Of a stretch of 64,000 nucleotides of DNA, positions 9,356-19,373 are shown piece by piece. This DNA is from Aestuariibius sp. HNIBRBA575 (lineage in GTDB: Bacteria > Pseudomonadota > Alphaproteobacteria > Rhodobacterales > Rhodobacteraceae). Location of the stretch: positions 709,501 through 773,500 of the forward strand of contig NZ_CP162414.1 in the NCBI RefSeq assembly GCF_040932005.1, given 5' to 3'. The position numbers and the translations under genes were made by a program. Every line of letters begins with the position of its first letter. Positions within the stretch are counted from its first letter, which is position 1. The notes under the pieces were generated by a model. That model did no database searches. It was not told the DNA's origin and saw only the letters and a list, made by a program, of their open reading frames with translations.

Positions 9356-11635
9356 TTATCCGTAATGTGTCACGGGGGTGCCCGCGACGGCAGACATGTT
9401 GAGCAAACCGCGCGCTGTGATGGACGGGGTGACGATATGGGCACGATTGCCCATACCCATCAGGATTGGCCCTACTTCGAGCCCGCCAGCCCGTGATTTC
9501 AGGATGTTGCGCACCCCAGATGCCGCATCCGCATGGGCAAAAATCAACACATTCGCTGCGCCTTTCATCCGGTTGCCCGGAAAAATCCGATCCCGCAGCA
9601 CCGGATCCAGCGCCACATCGACGTTCATTTCGCCTTCGTAGCAGAAATCGCGCGGCTGCTGATCCAGCAATGCGATGGCGGCGCGTAGGCGTTTGCCGGA
9701 CCCTTCGGCCTGATTGCCGAACTGGGATTGCGAACAAAATGCGATGTTGGGTTCCAGACCAAAACGGCGCACGTGGCGAGCCGCACCGATGGCGGATTCA
9801 GCCAGCTGTTCTGGGGATGGCAGGGAATTGACATGGGTGTCGGCGATAAACAGGGGGCCGTCTTCCATGATCATCAGGGACAGTGCCCCGGTTGCGCAAT
9901 AATCCTGATCGCCCAGCAATTGGGTGACATAGTTCAAATGCCAGCGGAATTCGCCAAATGTTCCACAGATCAGGCTGTCGGCTTCGTTGCGGTGGACCAT
10001 GATGGCGCCGATTGCGGTGGTGTTGGTGCGCATGATGGCACGCGCCAGATCGGGGGTAACGCCGCGGCGCCCCATAACCTGATGATATGTTTCCCAATAA
10101 TCGCGATACCGGTGGTCGTTTTCCGGGTTCACCACCTGAACATCGACCCCCAGTTTCAGCTTTAGCCCAGCCCGTTCACAGCGCTTTTCCATAACGTCGG
10201 GGCGGCCGATGAGAATGGGATGTTCGGTGGTTTCTTCCAGCATGGCTTGGGCGGCGCGCAACACGCGTTCATCTTCGCCCTCGGCAAAGACAATGCGACG
10301 GGACACGGACCGTGCTGCCTCAAAGACGGGGCGCATCAACAGCGCCGATTTGAACACCGACCCGTCGAGTTGCTCTTTGTAGATGTCCATGGAGGGCAGG
10401 GGGCGTTTGGCGACCCCGGTTTCCATCGCCGCCTTGGCCACTGCGCTGGCGACCACACCCATCAGGCGGGGATCAAACGGTTTGGGGATCAAATAATCAA
10501 CGCCAAAGGTCAGCTGTTCGCCCTGATAGGCGGCGGCGGCCTCGGCGCTGGTGGTGGCGCGGGCTAGGGCAGCGATACCATCGACACAGGCGATCTGCAT
10601 CTCGTCGTTAATCTCAGTGGCCCCCACATCCAGCGCCCCACGGAAGATGAACGGAAAACACAGCACGTTGTTGACTTGGTTGGGAAAATCGCTGCGCCCC
10701 GTGGCGATGATCGCATCCGGGGCCACGCTGCGTGCCATATCTGGCAAAATTTCGGGATTTGGGTTGGCCAGCGCAAAAATGATCGGCTGAGGCGTCATTT
10801 TGGCGACCATTTCCGGTTTCAACACATTGGGACCGGACAGGCCCAGAAACATGTCCGCGCCGTCAATCACGTCTGCTAGACTGCGCAGATCGCTGTCTTG
10901 GGCATATTCGGCCTTTTGCGGGTTCATATCCTCTGTGCGGCCTTTGTAGACCAGACCGTGAATGTCACACAGCCAGACATTTTCGCGTTTCACCCCCAGT
11001 TTGAGCAGCATGTTCAAACAGGCAATCCCCGCAGCACCGCCCCCGGTGGACACGATTTTAATGTCTTCGAATTTCTTGCCCGCAACATGCAGCGCATTGG
11101 TGGCAGCCGCGCCCACCACAATCGCGGTGCCGTGCTGATCGTCGTGAAACACAGGGATATTCATGCGTTCGCGGCAAATCTTCTCAACGATGAAACAATC
11201 CGGGGCTTTGATATCTTCTAGATTGATCGCCCCAAAGGTCGGCTCTAATGCGCAGACAATTTCGGCCAGCTTTTCCGGGTCAGGTTCGTCCACTTCGATG
11301 TCAAAACAGTCGATATTGGCGAATTTCTTAAACAGAACGGCTTTACCTTCCATGACAGGTTTGGATGCCAACGCGCCGATATTGCCCAATCCCAGCACGG
11401 CTGAGCCATTGGTCACAACCCCAACCAGATTGCCCCGCGACGTGTAATCCTGCGCCGTCGCTGTGTCTGCCTTGATTTCCAAACACGCCTCAGCCACGCC
11501 CGGGGAATAAGCCCGCGCCAGATCCCGCCCATTGGCCAGAGGTTTGGTTGCGCGAATTTCCAGCTTGCCGGGTTTTGGATGGCGGTGGTAATCAAGCGCC
11601 GCCTGACGAAGGGCTTCTCTGGATGTGTCTGACAT
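9356..11635 (-). CDS. maeB: NADP-dependent malic enzyme with phosphotransacetylase-like domain
   Basis: The 759-aa protein is the two-domain MaeB type. Residues 1 to about 430 are a malic enzyme ([38 protein letters not shown]) that decarboxylates malate to pyruvate with reduction of NADP. Residues from about 430 on resemble phosphate acetyltransferase ([12 protein letters not shown]) but in this fusion usually act as a regulatory domain sensing acetyl-CoA. AAGGAG precedes the ATG. A perfect 18-bp palindrome sits just upstream. The enzyme would supply pyruvate and NADPH when the cell grows on C2-C4 or fatty-acid substrates. Confidence 0.95.
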   Translation of the reverse strand: MSDTSREALRQAALDYHRHPKPGKLEIRATKPLANGRDLARAYSPGVAEACLEIKADTATAQDYTSRGNLVGVVTNGSAVLGLGNIGALASKPVMEGKAVLFKKFANIDCFDIEVDEPDPEKLAEIVCALEPTFGAINLEDIKAPDCFIVEKICRERMNIPVFHDDQHGTAIVVGAAATNALHVAGKKFEDIKIVSTGGGAAGIACLNMLLKLGVKRENVWLCDIHGLVYKGRTEDMNPQKAEYAQDSDLRSLADVIDGADMFLGLSGPNVLKPEMVAKMTPQPIIFALANPNPEILPDMARSVAPDAIIATGRSDFPNQVNNVLCFPFIFRGALDVGATEINDEMQIACVDGIAALARATTSAEAAAAYQGEQLTFGVDYLIPKPFDPRLMGVVASAVAKAAMETGVAKRPLPSMDIYKEQLDGSVFKSALLMRPVFEAARSVSRRIVFAEGEDERVLRAAQAMLEETTEHPILIGRPDVMEKRCERAGLKLKLGVDVQVVNPENDHRYRDYWETYHQVMGRRGVTPDLARAIMRTNTTAIGAIMVHRNEADSLICGTFGEFRWHLNYVTQLLGDQDYCATGALSLMIMEDGPLFIADTHVNSLPSPEQLAESAIGAARHVRRFGLEPNIAFCSQSQFGNQAEGSGKRLRAAIALLDQQPRDFCYEGEMNVDVALDPVLRDRIFPGNRMKGAANVLIFAHADAASGVRNILKSRAGGLEVGPILMGMGNRAHIVTPSITARGLLNMSAVAGTPVTHYG

Positions 11636-11652
11636 GGGGCGCTCCTTTGGAT

Positions 11653-11670
11653 TGGTTCAATATTGAACCA
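11653..11670. promoter_or_regulatory. Perfect 18-bp palindrome upstream of maeB
   Basis: TGGTTCAATATTGAACCA reads identically on both strands and ends 17 bases upstream of the maeB start codon, immediately before its ribosome binding site. The position suits a repressor operator near the transcription start. The regulator is not known; the AT-centred, dyad-symmetric form would suit a MarR-, GntR- or TetR-type dimer. Confidence 0.6.
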
Positions 11671-11859
11671 TTTTTACTGCCGTGGGGGAAGGGTTGATGC
11701 GCTCATAGCCAAGGCGCATAGCACTTGCAAATCCCGTTAGCGCCCGACAGGCTGTCTTTTAAACTGCTGCTGCTCAGGCTCTGCTGCATCTATTATATTA
11801 GATGTTACAGGTTCGTGAATCTGCGCGTCGCCGCGTAAAATATGCTTAAAGGAAGTGAT

Positions 11860-12252
11860 ATGTCATTGGTCCAAACAGCGCGAACTGTGCGCGAAAATGC
11901 TTATGCGCCCTATTCCAACTTTAAGGTGGGTGCGGCGATTCGCGCGACATCTGGCGTGGTTTATGCAGGCTGTAACGTCGAAAACGTGGCCTATCCCGAA
12001 GGAACCTGCGCCGAAGCAGGGGCAATCGCGGCCATGATCGCCGCCGGAGACAGCGCAATCGCAGAGGTTGCGGTGATCGCAGACAGCCCCAAACCTGTGT
12101 CACCTTGCGGGGGATGCCGCCAAAAGCTGGCTGAATTTGCGGATGGATCGGTCAAAGTGACCATGACCACGGTTGATGGCGTCACCCAAGAGACCACAAT
12201 CGCCGACCTACTGCCCGGTGTGTTTGACGCCGCCCACATGGAGCGAAGCTAA
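11860..12252 (+). CDS. cdd: Cytidine deaminase
   Basis: The 130-aa zinc enzyme deaminates cytidine and deoxycytidine to uridine and deoxyuridine. The zinc/active-site motifs TCAEAG and PCGGCRQ are present, as is the substrate-binding CNVENVAYPEG segment, and the length is that of the homotetrameric class. The ATG at 11860 is chosen because AGGAAG lies 4 bases before it; an in-frame ATG at 11842 has no such site. It is the first gene of a five-gene salvage operon and its stop shares one base with the deoA start (TAATG). Confidence 0.94.
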   Translation: MSLVQTARTVRENAYAPYSNFKVGAAIRATSGVVYAGCNVENVAYPEGTCAEAGAIAAMIAAGDSAIAEVAVIADSPKPVSPCGGCRQKLAEFADGSVKVTMTTVDGVTQETTIADLLPGVFDAAHMERS

Positions 12253-13556
12253 TGGATGCGCGCGCGATATTGCTCAAGGTGCGCGAAGGGCAGACCCCCG
12301 ACACCGAAGAGCTGCGCTGGTTCGCTGCGGGATTGGCCAATGGTCAGGTCAGTGATGCACAGGCCGGTGCCTTTGCGATGGCGGTGCTGCTGAATGGGAT
12401 CACGCCTGCCGCGCGGGTGGGCCTGACAATGGCGATGCGCGATAGCGGTGATGTGATGGCGTGGGATTTGCCGGGGCCTGTGCTGGACAAACATTCAACG
12501 GGGGGTATTGGCGATTGCGTGTCGCTGATCCTCGCGCCGGCATTGGCGGCCTGTGGCGTGTTTGTCCCGATGATTTCCGGCCGTGGGCTGGGACATACGG
12601 GCGGCACGCTGGATAAAATGGAATCCATCCCCGGATTGGTCGCGCAAACCGACGAAGACAGCCTGCGCCGGATTACCCGCGATGTGGGCTGTATCATTGC
12701 AGGTGCCACGGGGCAGATCGCCCCGGCGGATAAGAAACTATATGCCGTGCGCGATGTGACCTCGACCGTGGAAAGCATTGATTTAATTACCGCTTCTATC
12801 CTGTCTAAAAAACTGGCCGCCGGGCTGGAAGGTCTGGTTTTGGACGTCAAAGTTGGCACCGGCGCGTTCATGAAAACCCCCGACGAAGCCCGCGCATTGG
12901 CCCGATCCTTGGTGGATACGGCAAACGGGGCCGGGTGCAGCACAGCCGCGATGATCACCGATATGAACGAACCGCTGGCGCCGTCGCTTGGCAATGCGCT
13001 TGAGGTGGCGATCTGCATGGAGGTGCTGGCGGGCAACCGCACCGCAGCGCCGCGCTTGCACGACCTGACCGTCGCATTGGGCGGGCGTTTGATGGCGCTG
13101 TCCGGCGAAGCAGAAGGCGAAAGCGAAGAGCGCATGGATGTGGCCATCGCATCGGGTCGCGCGATGGAAATTTTCGCCAAAATGGTGTCGGAAATGGGCG
13201 GGCCTCCGGATCTGGACCGCGATTGGCACACCCATTTGGCCAAAGCGCCCATTGTGGGCGACGTCCCCAGCCCACGGTCCGGCTACGTGTCCAACATTGA
13301 CGGAGAAGCGCTTGGGCTGGCGGTGGTACATCTGGGCGGCGGCCGTTTGGTCGAAAGTGACAAAATTGACCCCGCCGTTGGGCTGTCAGAGGTTGTAGGT
13401 CGCGGCCAATGGGTGGAAAAGGGCGATCCAATTTGCACCCTGCATGCCCGCACCGAAGACAAAGCCACACAGGCGGCCCATGCAATCCTAAAGGCCGTCA
13501 CGATCGGGGAAACCGCCCCGGAAAGTCTGCCATTGGTTCACGAAAGGATCGATTGA
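12252..13556 (+). CDS. deoA: Thymidine phosphorylase
   Basis: The 434-aa enzyme cleaves thymidine or deoxyuridine with phosphate to the free base and deoxyribose 1-phosphate. The phosphate-binding KHSTGGIGD motif, the SGRGLGHTGGTLDK segment and the DVKVGTGAFM motif of the nucleoside phosphorylase type II fold are all seen. The ATG overlaps the cdd stop by one base and the gene ends sharing one base with deoB (TGATG), so translation of the three is coupled. Confidence 0.95.
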   Translation: MDARAILLKVREGQTPDTEELRWFAAGLANGQVSDAQAGAFAMAVLLNGITPAARVGLTMAMRDSGDVMAWDLPGPVLDKHSTGGIGDCVSLILAPALAACGVFVPMISGRGLGHTGGTLDKMESIPGLVAQTDEDSLRRITRDVGCIIAGATGQIAPADKKLYAVRDVTSTVESIDLITASILSKKLAAGLEGLVLDVKVGTGAFMKTPDEARALARSLVDTANGAGCSTAAMITDMNEPLAPSLGNALEVAICMEVLAGNRTAAPRLHDLTVALGGRLMALSGEAEGESEERMDVAIASGRAMEIFAKMVSEMGGPPDLDRDWHTHLAKAPIVGDVPSPRSGYVSNIDGEALGLAVVHLGGGRLVESDKIDPAVGLSEVVGRGQWVEKGDPICTLHARTEDKATQAAHAILKAVTIGETAPESLPLVHERID

Positions 13557-14767
13557 TGCCGCGCGCGTTTATGGTTGTGATTGACTCTGTCGGGATCGGC
13601 GGGGCACCGGATGCGGCCCTGTTTTATAACGGGGATGAACCGGATTCCGGGGCCAACACAATCGGCCATATCGCGGCGGAATGCGCCGCTGGGCGCGCCC
13701 AAGAGGGGCGCAGCGGTCCCCTGGATGTCTCCGTGCTGGACGCGTTGGGACTGGGCGAAGCCTGCCGGTTGGCAACGGGGGATCCGGTGATCGGGCTAAA
13801 CGCGCAACCGATGGGGGCTTATGCGGCGGCAACTGAGGTGTCACCGGGCAAAGATACGCCAACAGGCCACTGGGAATTGGCCGGCGTGCCTGTGCCGTGG
13901 GATTGGCATACATTCCCGGACAACGACCCCTGTTTTCCCCCTGAATTGGTGGCCAAAATCTGTGAATTGGCCGGCACAGACGGGATTTTGGGCAACCGCC
14001 ATTCATCCGGCACGACGATCATCGAACAAGAGGGCGCGCGCCACGTTCAGAACGGATATCCGATTTGCTATACTTCGGCAGATAGCGTGCTTCAGATCGC
14101 CGCCCACGAAGAAAGCTTTGGCTTGGATCGCCTGTTAAAGCTGTGTCAGGACCTTGCGCCATATGTGCATGACATGAAGGTTGGCCGCGTTATTGCGCGC
14201 CCCTTTATTGGCACGCCCGAGGCAGGGTTTACCCGTACATTGAACCGCCATGATTACGCCATTGCCCCCCCGGCCCCGACCTTGTGTGATTGGGTGTCTG
14301 AGGCAGGCCGCCGCGTCTATGCCGTTGGAAAGATTGGTGATATTTTCTCAATGCGCGGAATTTATGAAAACCGCAAGGGGGCAGATGCTACCTTGATGCA
14401 GCATCTGAACGACCTGGTCGAAGAGGCAGAGGATGGCGCGTTGGTGTTTGCCAATTTCGTCGAATTTGACAGCCTATATGGCCATCGACGCGACGTGTCA
14501 GGATATGCGCGACACCTAGAGTGGTTTAATGCTGAACTATCCAAGCTACTGCCAAAGCTGTGCGCGGATGATTTGCTGTTGATCACCGCTGATCACGGCA
14601 ATGACCCGACCTGGGTAGGGACCGATCACACACGCGAACGCGTTCCGGTGCTGATCCACGGAATTGGTGCTAAAAATCTCGGCCTTGTGGCCTTTCCCGA
14701 CGTGGCGGCCAGTGTGGCATCCCACCTAAACATCCCGTCACAGGGACCAGGAAAGACGTTTTTATGA
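13556..14767 (+). CDS. deoB: Phosphopentomutase
   Basis: The 403-aa metalloenzyme of the alkaline-phosphatase superfamily converts (deoxy)ribose 1-phosphate to the 5-phosphate, the step after deoA. The N-terminal VIDSVGIGGAPDA metal motif, the phosphorylated threonine region KDTPTGHWE, and the C-terminal ITADHGNDPTW and DHTRERVPV metal ligands are present. The frame is open to 13409 inside deoA, but the ATG at 13556 matches the family start and overlaps the deoA stop. It overlaps add by four bases (ATGA). Confidence 0.95.
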   Translation: MPRAFMVVIDSVGIGGAPDAALFYNGDEPDSGANTIGHIAAECAAGRAQEGRSGPLDVSVLDALGLGEACRLATGDPVIGLNAQPMGAYAAATEVSPGKDTPTGHWELAGVPVPWDWHTFPDNDPCFPPELVAKICELAGTDGILGNRHSSGTTIIEQEGARHVQNGYPICYTSADSVLQIAAHEESFGLDRLLKLCQDLAPYVHDMKVGRVIARPFIGTPEAGFTRTLNRHDYAIAPPAPTLCDWVSEAGRRVYAVGKIGDIFSMRGIYENRKGADATLMQHLNDLVEEAEDGALVFANFVEFDSLYGHRRDVSGYARHLEWFNAELSKLLPKLCADDLLLITADHGNDPTWVGTDHTRERVPVLIHGIGAKNLGLVAFPDVAASVASHLNIPSQGPGKTFL

Positions 14768-15753
14768 CTTATCTGAACCTTCCCAAAGTTGAGCTGCATA
14801 TGCATCTGGAAGGCGCCGCACCACCAGAATTTATCCATCAGCTTGCCGCGGAAAAACGTATGGATATCAGCGGGATATTCACGCCAGACGGGGGCTATGC
14901 CTATCGCGACTTCACCCACTTTTTAGAAGTGTACGAAGCCGCCTGCACCACGTTGACCGGACCAGAGGAATTCTATCGTTTGACCCGCGCGGTGCTGGAA
15001 AACAGCGCCCATCAAGGGGTGGTTTACACAGAATCCTTTATCAGTCCCGATTTTTGCGGAAATGGCGATCTGGCTGCATGGAAAGACTACGTAGCCGCGA
15101 TGAAAACCGCCGCCGACGAATGTGAGGCCCAATACGGCATCACGTTGCGGGGCATTGTGACCTGTATTCGCCACGAAGGACCCGAGAAAGCAAAGTCAGC
15201 CGCGCGTTGCGCTGCGGAAACCAAAGGCGATTTTATCACGGGTTTCGGCATGGGTGGCGCCGAAATGATGCACCGGCCGGGCGATTTTGCCTATTCCTAT
15301 GATATGGCCCGCGAAGCAGGTTTGCAGCTGACCTGCCATGCCGGCGAATGGGGTGGGGCGGACATGGTTCAGGACACAATCCGCGACCTGAAAGTCGAAC
15401 GGCTGGGCCATGGGATTAACGCGTCCAAAGACCCTGCTTTGATCGACGAAATCGTCGAAAAAGGCATCACATTAGAGGTTTGTCCGGGATCAAACGTGTT
15501 TTTGAAGGCCGTGCCCAGTTGGGACACGCACCCGATCCGAATGCTGCGCGACGCGGGCGTCAAAGTCACCGTATCCACCGACGATCCCCCGTTTTTCCAC
15601 ACCACCATGACCCAAGAATACGAGATGCTGGAAAAAACCTTTGGCTGGAATGAAACCGATTTTGCCGCGTTGAATAAGGTGGCGCTTGATGCCGCATTTT
15701 GCGATGACACAACACGTGCGATGATCGCAAAAAAACTGGAGCCCACAACATGA
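14764..15753 (+). CDS. add: Adenosine deaminase family protein
   Basis: The 329-aa amidohydrolase has the zinc HMHLEG motif at the N-terminus, a [10 protein letters not shown] block, the HGINAS segment and the C-terminal STDDPPFF metal motif. It should deaminate adenosine or deoxyadenosine to inosine. Some related proteins are adenine deaminases and the PPFF form after the DDP motif leaves that possible, but the operon context of nucleoside cleavage favours a nucleoside substrate. Start and stop overlap deoB and upp by four bases each. Confidence 0.88.
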   Translation: MTYLNLPKVELHMHLEGAAPPEFIHQLAAEKRMDISGIFTPDGGYAYRDFTHFLEVYEAACTTLTGPEEFYRLTRAVLENSAHQGVVYTESFISPDFCGNGDLAAWKDYVAAMKTAADECEAQYGITLRGIVTCIRHEGPEKAKSAARCAAETKGDFITGFGMGGAEMMHRPGDFAYSYDMAREAGLQLTCHAGEWGGADMVQDTIRDLKVERLGHGINASKDPALIDEIVEKGITLEVCPGSNVFLKAVPSWDTHPIRMLRDAGVKVTVSTDDPPFFHTTMTQEYEMLEKTFGWNETDFAALNKVALDAAFCDDTTRAMIAKKLEPTT

Positions 15754-16382
15754 ATCCCCATCTGACCCTGGTTGATCACCCTCTGGTACAGCACAAACTG
15801 ACCATCATGCGTGACAAAGATACGTCGACCAATTCGTTCCGACGTCTGCTGCGTGAAATCAGCCATTTGTTGGCCTACGAAGTGACCCGTGGCCTGCCGA
15901 TGACCACCCGTGAAATCGACACGCCGATGCAGAAAATGGATGCGCCGGTGATTGATGGCAAAAAGCTGGCTTTGATTTCTATTCTGCGGGCCGGAAACGG
16001 GTTGTTGGACGGCATTTTAGAGCTGATCCCAGCTGCGCGTGTCGGGTTTGTCGGGCTTTATCGTGACGAAGAAACCCTGAAGCCGGTCCAGTACTATTTC
16101 AAGGTGCCTGATGAGCTGGGGGATCGTTTGACCATCGCCGTTGATCCGATGTTGGCGACCGGGAATTCGTCCGTAGCAGCCATTGATTTGCTGAAAGAGG
16201 CGGGTGCGAAAAACATCATATTCCTGTGTCTTTTGGCCGCCCCAGAGGGCATCGCACGCATGAAAGAAGCCCATCCAGATGTGCCAATTGTCACGGCAGC
16301 AGTGGATGAAAGGCTGAATGACCATGGATATATTGTACCGGGCCTAGGGGATGCGGGTGACCGCATGTTTGGTACGAAATAA
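15750..16382 (+). CDS. upp: Uracil phosphoribosyltransferase
   Basis: The 210-aa enzyme makes UMP from uracil and PRPP, so it captures the uracil released by deoA after cdd. The PRPP-binding motif is the [10 protein letters not shown] segment, and the uracil-binding C-terminus is [11 protein letters not shown]. Length is typical. It starts in a four-base overlap with add and is the last gene of the operon. A hairpin 60 bases downstream belongs to the leader of the next gene rather than being a clear terminator. Confidence 0.96.
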   Translation: MNPHLTLVDHPLVQHKLTIMRDKDTSTNSFRRLLREISHLLAYEVTRGLPMTTREIDTPMQKMDAPVIDGKKLALISILRAGNGLLDGILELIPAARVGFVGLYRDEETLKPVQYYFKVPDELGDRLTIAVDPMLATGNSSVAAIDLLKEAGAKNIIFLCLLAAPEGIARMKEAHPDVPIVTAAVDERLNDHGYIVPGLGDAGDRMFGTK

Positions 16383-16440
16383 GGGGGCAAAATCCCCTGT
16401 TTTCGTCAACAATAGCTTTACAGTTTTGAGATTGTACGGC

Positions 16441-16468
16441 ATTCTCCCACAATATCTTGTGGGGGAAT
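16441..16468 (+). promoter_or_regulatory. Hairpin enclosing the ribosome binding site of the SPOR gene
   Basis: A 12-bp stem with one G-U pair (arms 16441-16452 and 16457-16468) and a TATC loop holds the GTGGGGGA Shine-Dalgarno sequence in its 3' arm, seven bases before the ATG at 16475. In RNA this would hide the ribosome binding site. It could be a translational switch or thermometer. It lacks the T-run of a terminator. Confidence 0.55.
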
Positions 16469-16474
16469 ACAGAT

Positions 16475-18160
16475 ATGTCCCGGGTAGTGTCCGCGTCCGT
16501 TTTAGCTTTGATCATGTCATCCCAGATGGGTTTGGCACAGGATTTGCGTGATATCGGTCCACCTGCGGAAACGCCTCCTGCCAGCTTTACGGGCAACCAA
16601 TATGTGGACAGCGATGGCTGTGTTTTCATCCGTGCTGGGATCGGTGGAAATGTGAATTGGGTGCCACGTGTGTCGCGTGATCGCCGGGCGATGTGTGGCT
16701 TTCAGCCGTCGCTTTCTGCAGAAGTTGCCGCCGAACAGGCCAACGCCCCCGCCCCGAATGCGTCCCCCCGTGCCAGCGCGTCTGAATTGGCCGCCGCCCC
16801 AAACCCGCTAGGGGATGCACCAGTGATTTCGACCCCCGAACCGGCCCCGCAAACTGCGGCAGCACCGGCTGAACAGCCCGCGCCACGGCCAACGCCAGTT
16901 GTGTCGCCGCGTATCGTGCGCACACCCGCACCAGCACCTGCGCCGACACCTGTTGCCGCGCCAACGCCAGAACCAGCCGCCCCTGCACAAACGGCGCCAG
17001 CAACGCCGCGTTTAACGCGGGCGGATGTCTGCGACGGCGTCTATGGTATTCAACGTCGGTATCGCAACGCGCAAACCGGCGAACCGATTGATTGTGGCCC
17101 TGCGCCGCAACCGGTATCTGCCCCAGTAGCGCCCTCAGTGCCACCTGTAGCCGAACCCCGCCGGATTACACGCGCCGAAGCTTGTGACGGTGTGTTTGGC
17201 ATTCAACGTGGGTATCGGGATGCGCGGACTGGTCGCGCGCTGGATTGTGGGCCCGCGCCACAAACCACCGCCCAAGTGACCGCGCCGTTATCCGCCTTGG
17301 CCCCCAATCCCGCCCCCCAGCAGTCCAATCTGCGCCGGGTGACCCTGTCAGAAATCTGCGCAGAAATGGCGCAGACCGGGCGTAGTTATATCAATCACAC
17401 AACCGGGCAGCCCATCGTTTGCGCCCCGCAATCGGCACCAGCACCGTCCCGTGTGACACAAATTGCGACATCTGCGGATGCGCCGACGCTTGGATTTCCG
17501 GGGACAGATCGCACCCAAACAGGCGCGCAACAGGTTGCCGCCAATTCCTGTGCGAACACACCTTATGCAAATGATTATCTGAACCAATCTCGGCATCCCG
17601 TGCGTTGTGGGCCACAATTGCAGCTGCCGCATGCGCCGCTGGGGATGCAGGGGGGAACTGGGTATAATCTGGTCGGTGCTGAACGCACAACCTATGCAAC
17701 CGCGCCGCGCAACGTTTTTGGACCTGCGCCAGTGCCTGCGTCAAACCCACGTCATGACCGCACAATTCCCAATCCACCCGCCGGGTATCAGCGCGTCTGG
17801 GAAGATGGGCGGATCAACCCCAATCGGGGATTGCCACGGGGTTCGGTGACTTATGCCACTCAGGAACGCAGCCCAGAGCCAACCGCGCAACTGGATGCAC
17901 GTATGTCGTCACGATCTGCACCTGCGGTGATCGAAGATGCATATGTTGATGTGGCCACGTTTGACACGCGGGAAGCTGCGCAAACCGTGGCCCGCCAGTT
18001 GCGGGCACGTGGATTGCCAATGCGGATCGGCGTTTATACCAGAAATGGGCAGGAATATCGGATTGTGATGGCAGGTCCGTTCAACGATGCGGCGCGGCTA
18101 AACCGTGCTCTTCAGACGGTACGAGGCGTTGGATACACCAACGCAACAACCCGGCGATAG
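16475..18160 (+). CDS. Exported SPOR-domain protein with two-cysteine modules
   Basis: The 561-aa protein has a signal peptide (about residues 1-21), a long proline/alanine-rich middle, and a C-terminal SPOR domain (about 488-561) that in this family binds denuded septal peptidoglycan. Five short modules carry a cysteine pair: C49/C74, C186/C207, C237/C258, C295/C316 and C359/C378; the middle three keep exactly 21 residues between cysteines and share a core such as [11 protein letters not shown]...TGEPIDCGP. The start at 16475 follows a GGGGGA site that lies inside a hairpin. It is probably a periplasmic cell-envelope or division protein. The composition makes homology outside SPOR hard to judge. 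Confidence 0.82.
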   Translation: MSRVVSASVLALIMSSQMGLAQDLRDIGPPAETPPASFTGNQYVDSDGCVFIRAGIGGNVNWVPRVSRDRRAMCGFQPSLSAEVAAEQANAPAPNASPRASASELAAAPNPLGDAPVISTPEPAPQTAAAPAEQPAPRPTPVVSPRIVRTPAPAPAPTPVAAPTPEPAAPAQTAPATPRLTRADVCDGVYGIQRRYRNAQTGEPIDCGPAPQPVSAPVAPSVPPVAEPRRITRAEACDGVFGIQRGYRDARTGRALDCGPAPQTTAQVTAPLSALAPNPAPQQSNLRRVTLSEICAEMAQTGRSYINHTTGQPIVCAPQSAPAPSRVTQIATSADAPTLGFPGTDRTQTGAQQVAANSCANTPYANDYLNQSRHPVRCGPQLQLPHAPLGMQGGTGYNLVGAERTTYATAPRNVFGPAPVPASNPRHDRTIPNPPAGYQRVWEDGRINPNRGLPRGSVTYATQERSPEPTAQLDARMSSRSAPAVIEDAYVDVATFDTREAAQTVARQLRARGLPMRIGVYTRNGQEYRIVMAGPFNDAARLNRALQTVRGVGYTNATTRR

Positions 18161-18242
18161 GGTTCTCCCGGGGAAGGCTCTGCGATAGCGATGCTAGGCG
18201 GGGTCTTCTTCGTGTGCGATGGGGAATGTGGCGCGGTCAGCA

Positions 18243-19289
18243 TTAACGGCTGCCGCAAATGCCCTGCAAACTGATCCAGTCTTCATCCGCCAAAATCAAA
18301 GGAAAAGTCTGGCCCAGCAATGGGTCCGCTTCGATCAGGCTGATTGTTTTTTCGCCCGTAATATCAAGGTCATAGGCGAGAGGCGTGCTGGGAATGCGGG
18401 CCGCTGCAAAGGCCGATAACAACACATCATCAGAAACCCGTTCCGGCGAAGAGGCGACCAACACTTCGGCATAAGATTGCAATGTGTCAGGCGGCAAATC
18501 CCCGGTGGTGAGGAACCGAAGCGTTGCGCGCAGGCCCGCCTGACGCAAGATAGGTTCGATCGGATCCTGCACCATGATGCGCGCTGCAGCGGCAACCACG
18601 TGACCGGCTGCTGTTGCGGGGTCTTCGGGGTCTTCGACCACGGCGCGGTTGAGGGTGATAATCCCGCCGGGCAGATATAACGCCCCAGAGGGTCCGGCCG
18701 GTAAAACCACGATTTGACCGGGCGCATCGGGTCCAAGGCTGCGCAATTGCAACCGGCGCAACGCCTGATTGCCCAACGGAGCGCGACAGGTCGTGCCGGT
18801 CAGGCTTTGAATATGGCCCAGCAGATTGGCGCCGATTTCGACCCGTTTGACCGCGGGAACCACCGTCAGCGTGTGCTGTGTCAGCGCATTTGGCAGCCAG
18901 AACAGGATCAATGACAGGACAATCGCTGTAGAAATCCCAAAGCTAAGCCAGCGCAAACGCCCCTGACGTGGCTGGCGTTTTCCCAATGTGATCCGGACCT
19001 TTTCAATTGCGTCGATCATATAATCGTCATCAATTTCAAGGGTTTCTGTGCCGTTAGGGTCCGGCGAATACAGCGCGGGCCGGGTGCCGGAATTCAGCCG
19101 TGCGACGGCGGGCAGGGACCAATGCGACAGTGGACGATTGGCAGTGTCAGAAATGACCAGCGTGGCATCCCCAAAGGACACAATCACATCCCGACGCTGG
19201 GCGTCGGTATCGGCGCGCCACAATCCCCCGCTTTCGAGGTGCTGATATTCCCTGAGTGCCGTCATTTTTGCGGACGCATTGCCTGTCAT
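18243..19289 (-). CDS. Membrane protein with degenerate M48-like C-terminal domain
   Basis: The 348-aa protein has a cytoplasmic N-terminal domain of about 110 residues, a single transmembrane helix near 113-135 (IVLSLILFWLPNAL) and a large domain beyond it. In the second half, YLPGGIITLNRAVV followed by TAAGHVVAAAARI resembles the helix region of M48 zinc peptidases, but there is no HExxH, so it is probably inactive if related. That link is inference. The start could be 19289 or the in-frame ATG at 19265; neither has a clear ribosome binding site. It converges on the SPOR gene. Confidence 0.65.
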   Translation of the reverse strand: MTGNASAKMTALREYQHLESGGLWRADTDAQRRDVIVSFGDATLVISDTANRPLSHWSLPAVARLNSGTRPALYSPDPNGTETLEIDDDYMIDAIEKVRITLGKRQPRQGRLRWLSFGISTAIVLSLILFWLPNALTQHTLTVVPAVKRVEIGANLLGHIQSLTGTTCRAPLGNQALRRLQLRSLGPDAPGQIVVLPAGPSGALYLPGGIITLNRAVVEDPEDPATAAGHVVAAAARIMVQDPIEPILRQAGLRATLRFLTTGDLPPDTLQSYAEVLVASSPERVSDDVLLSAFAAARIPSTPLAYDLDITGEKTISLIEADPLLGQTFPLILADEDWISLQGICGSR

Positions 19290-19373
19290 CTAAGCTGATA
19301 ATTTTATGCAACTTTACGGGATCAAATCAGGAATGAATAGAGCGGTTGTAAGAGTTGCGACAACAGCCCCGTT

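Noticed and set aside
12344..13252. 302-residue minus-strand frame opposite deoA
   Set aside because: It is Ser/Ala/Pro-rich shadow sequence of deoA.
16441..16468. Hairpin after upp as a terminator
   Set aside because: No T-run follows it, and the stem contains the next gene's ribosome site, so it is listed as a leader structure instead.
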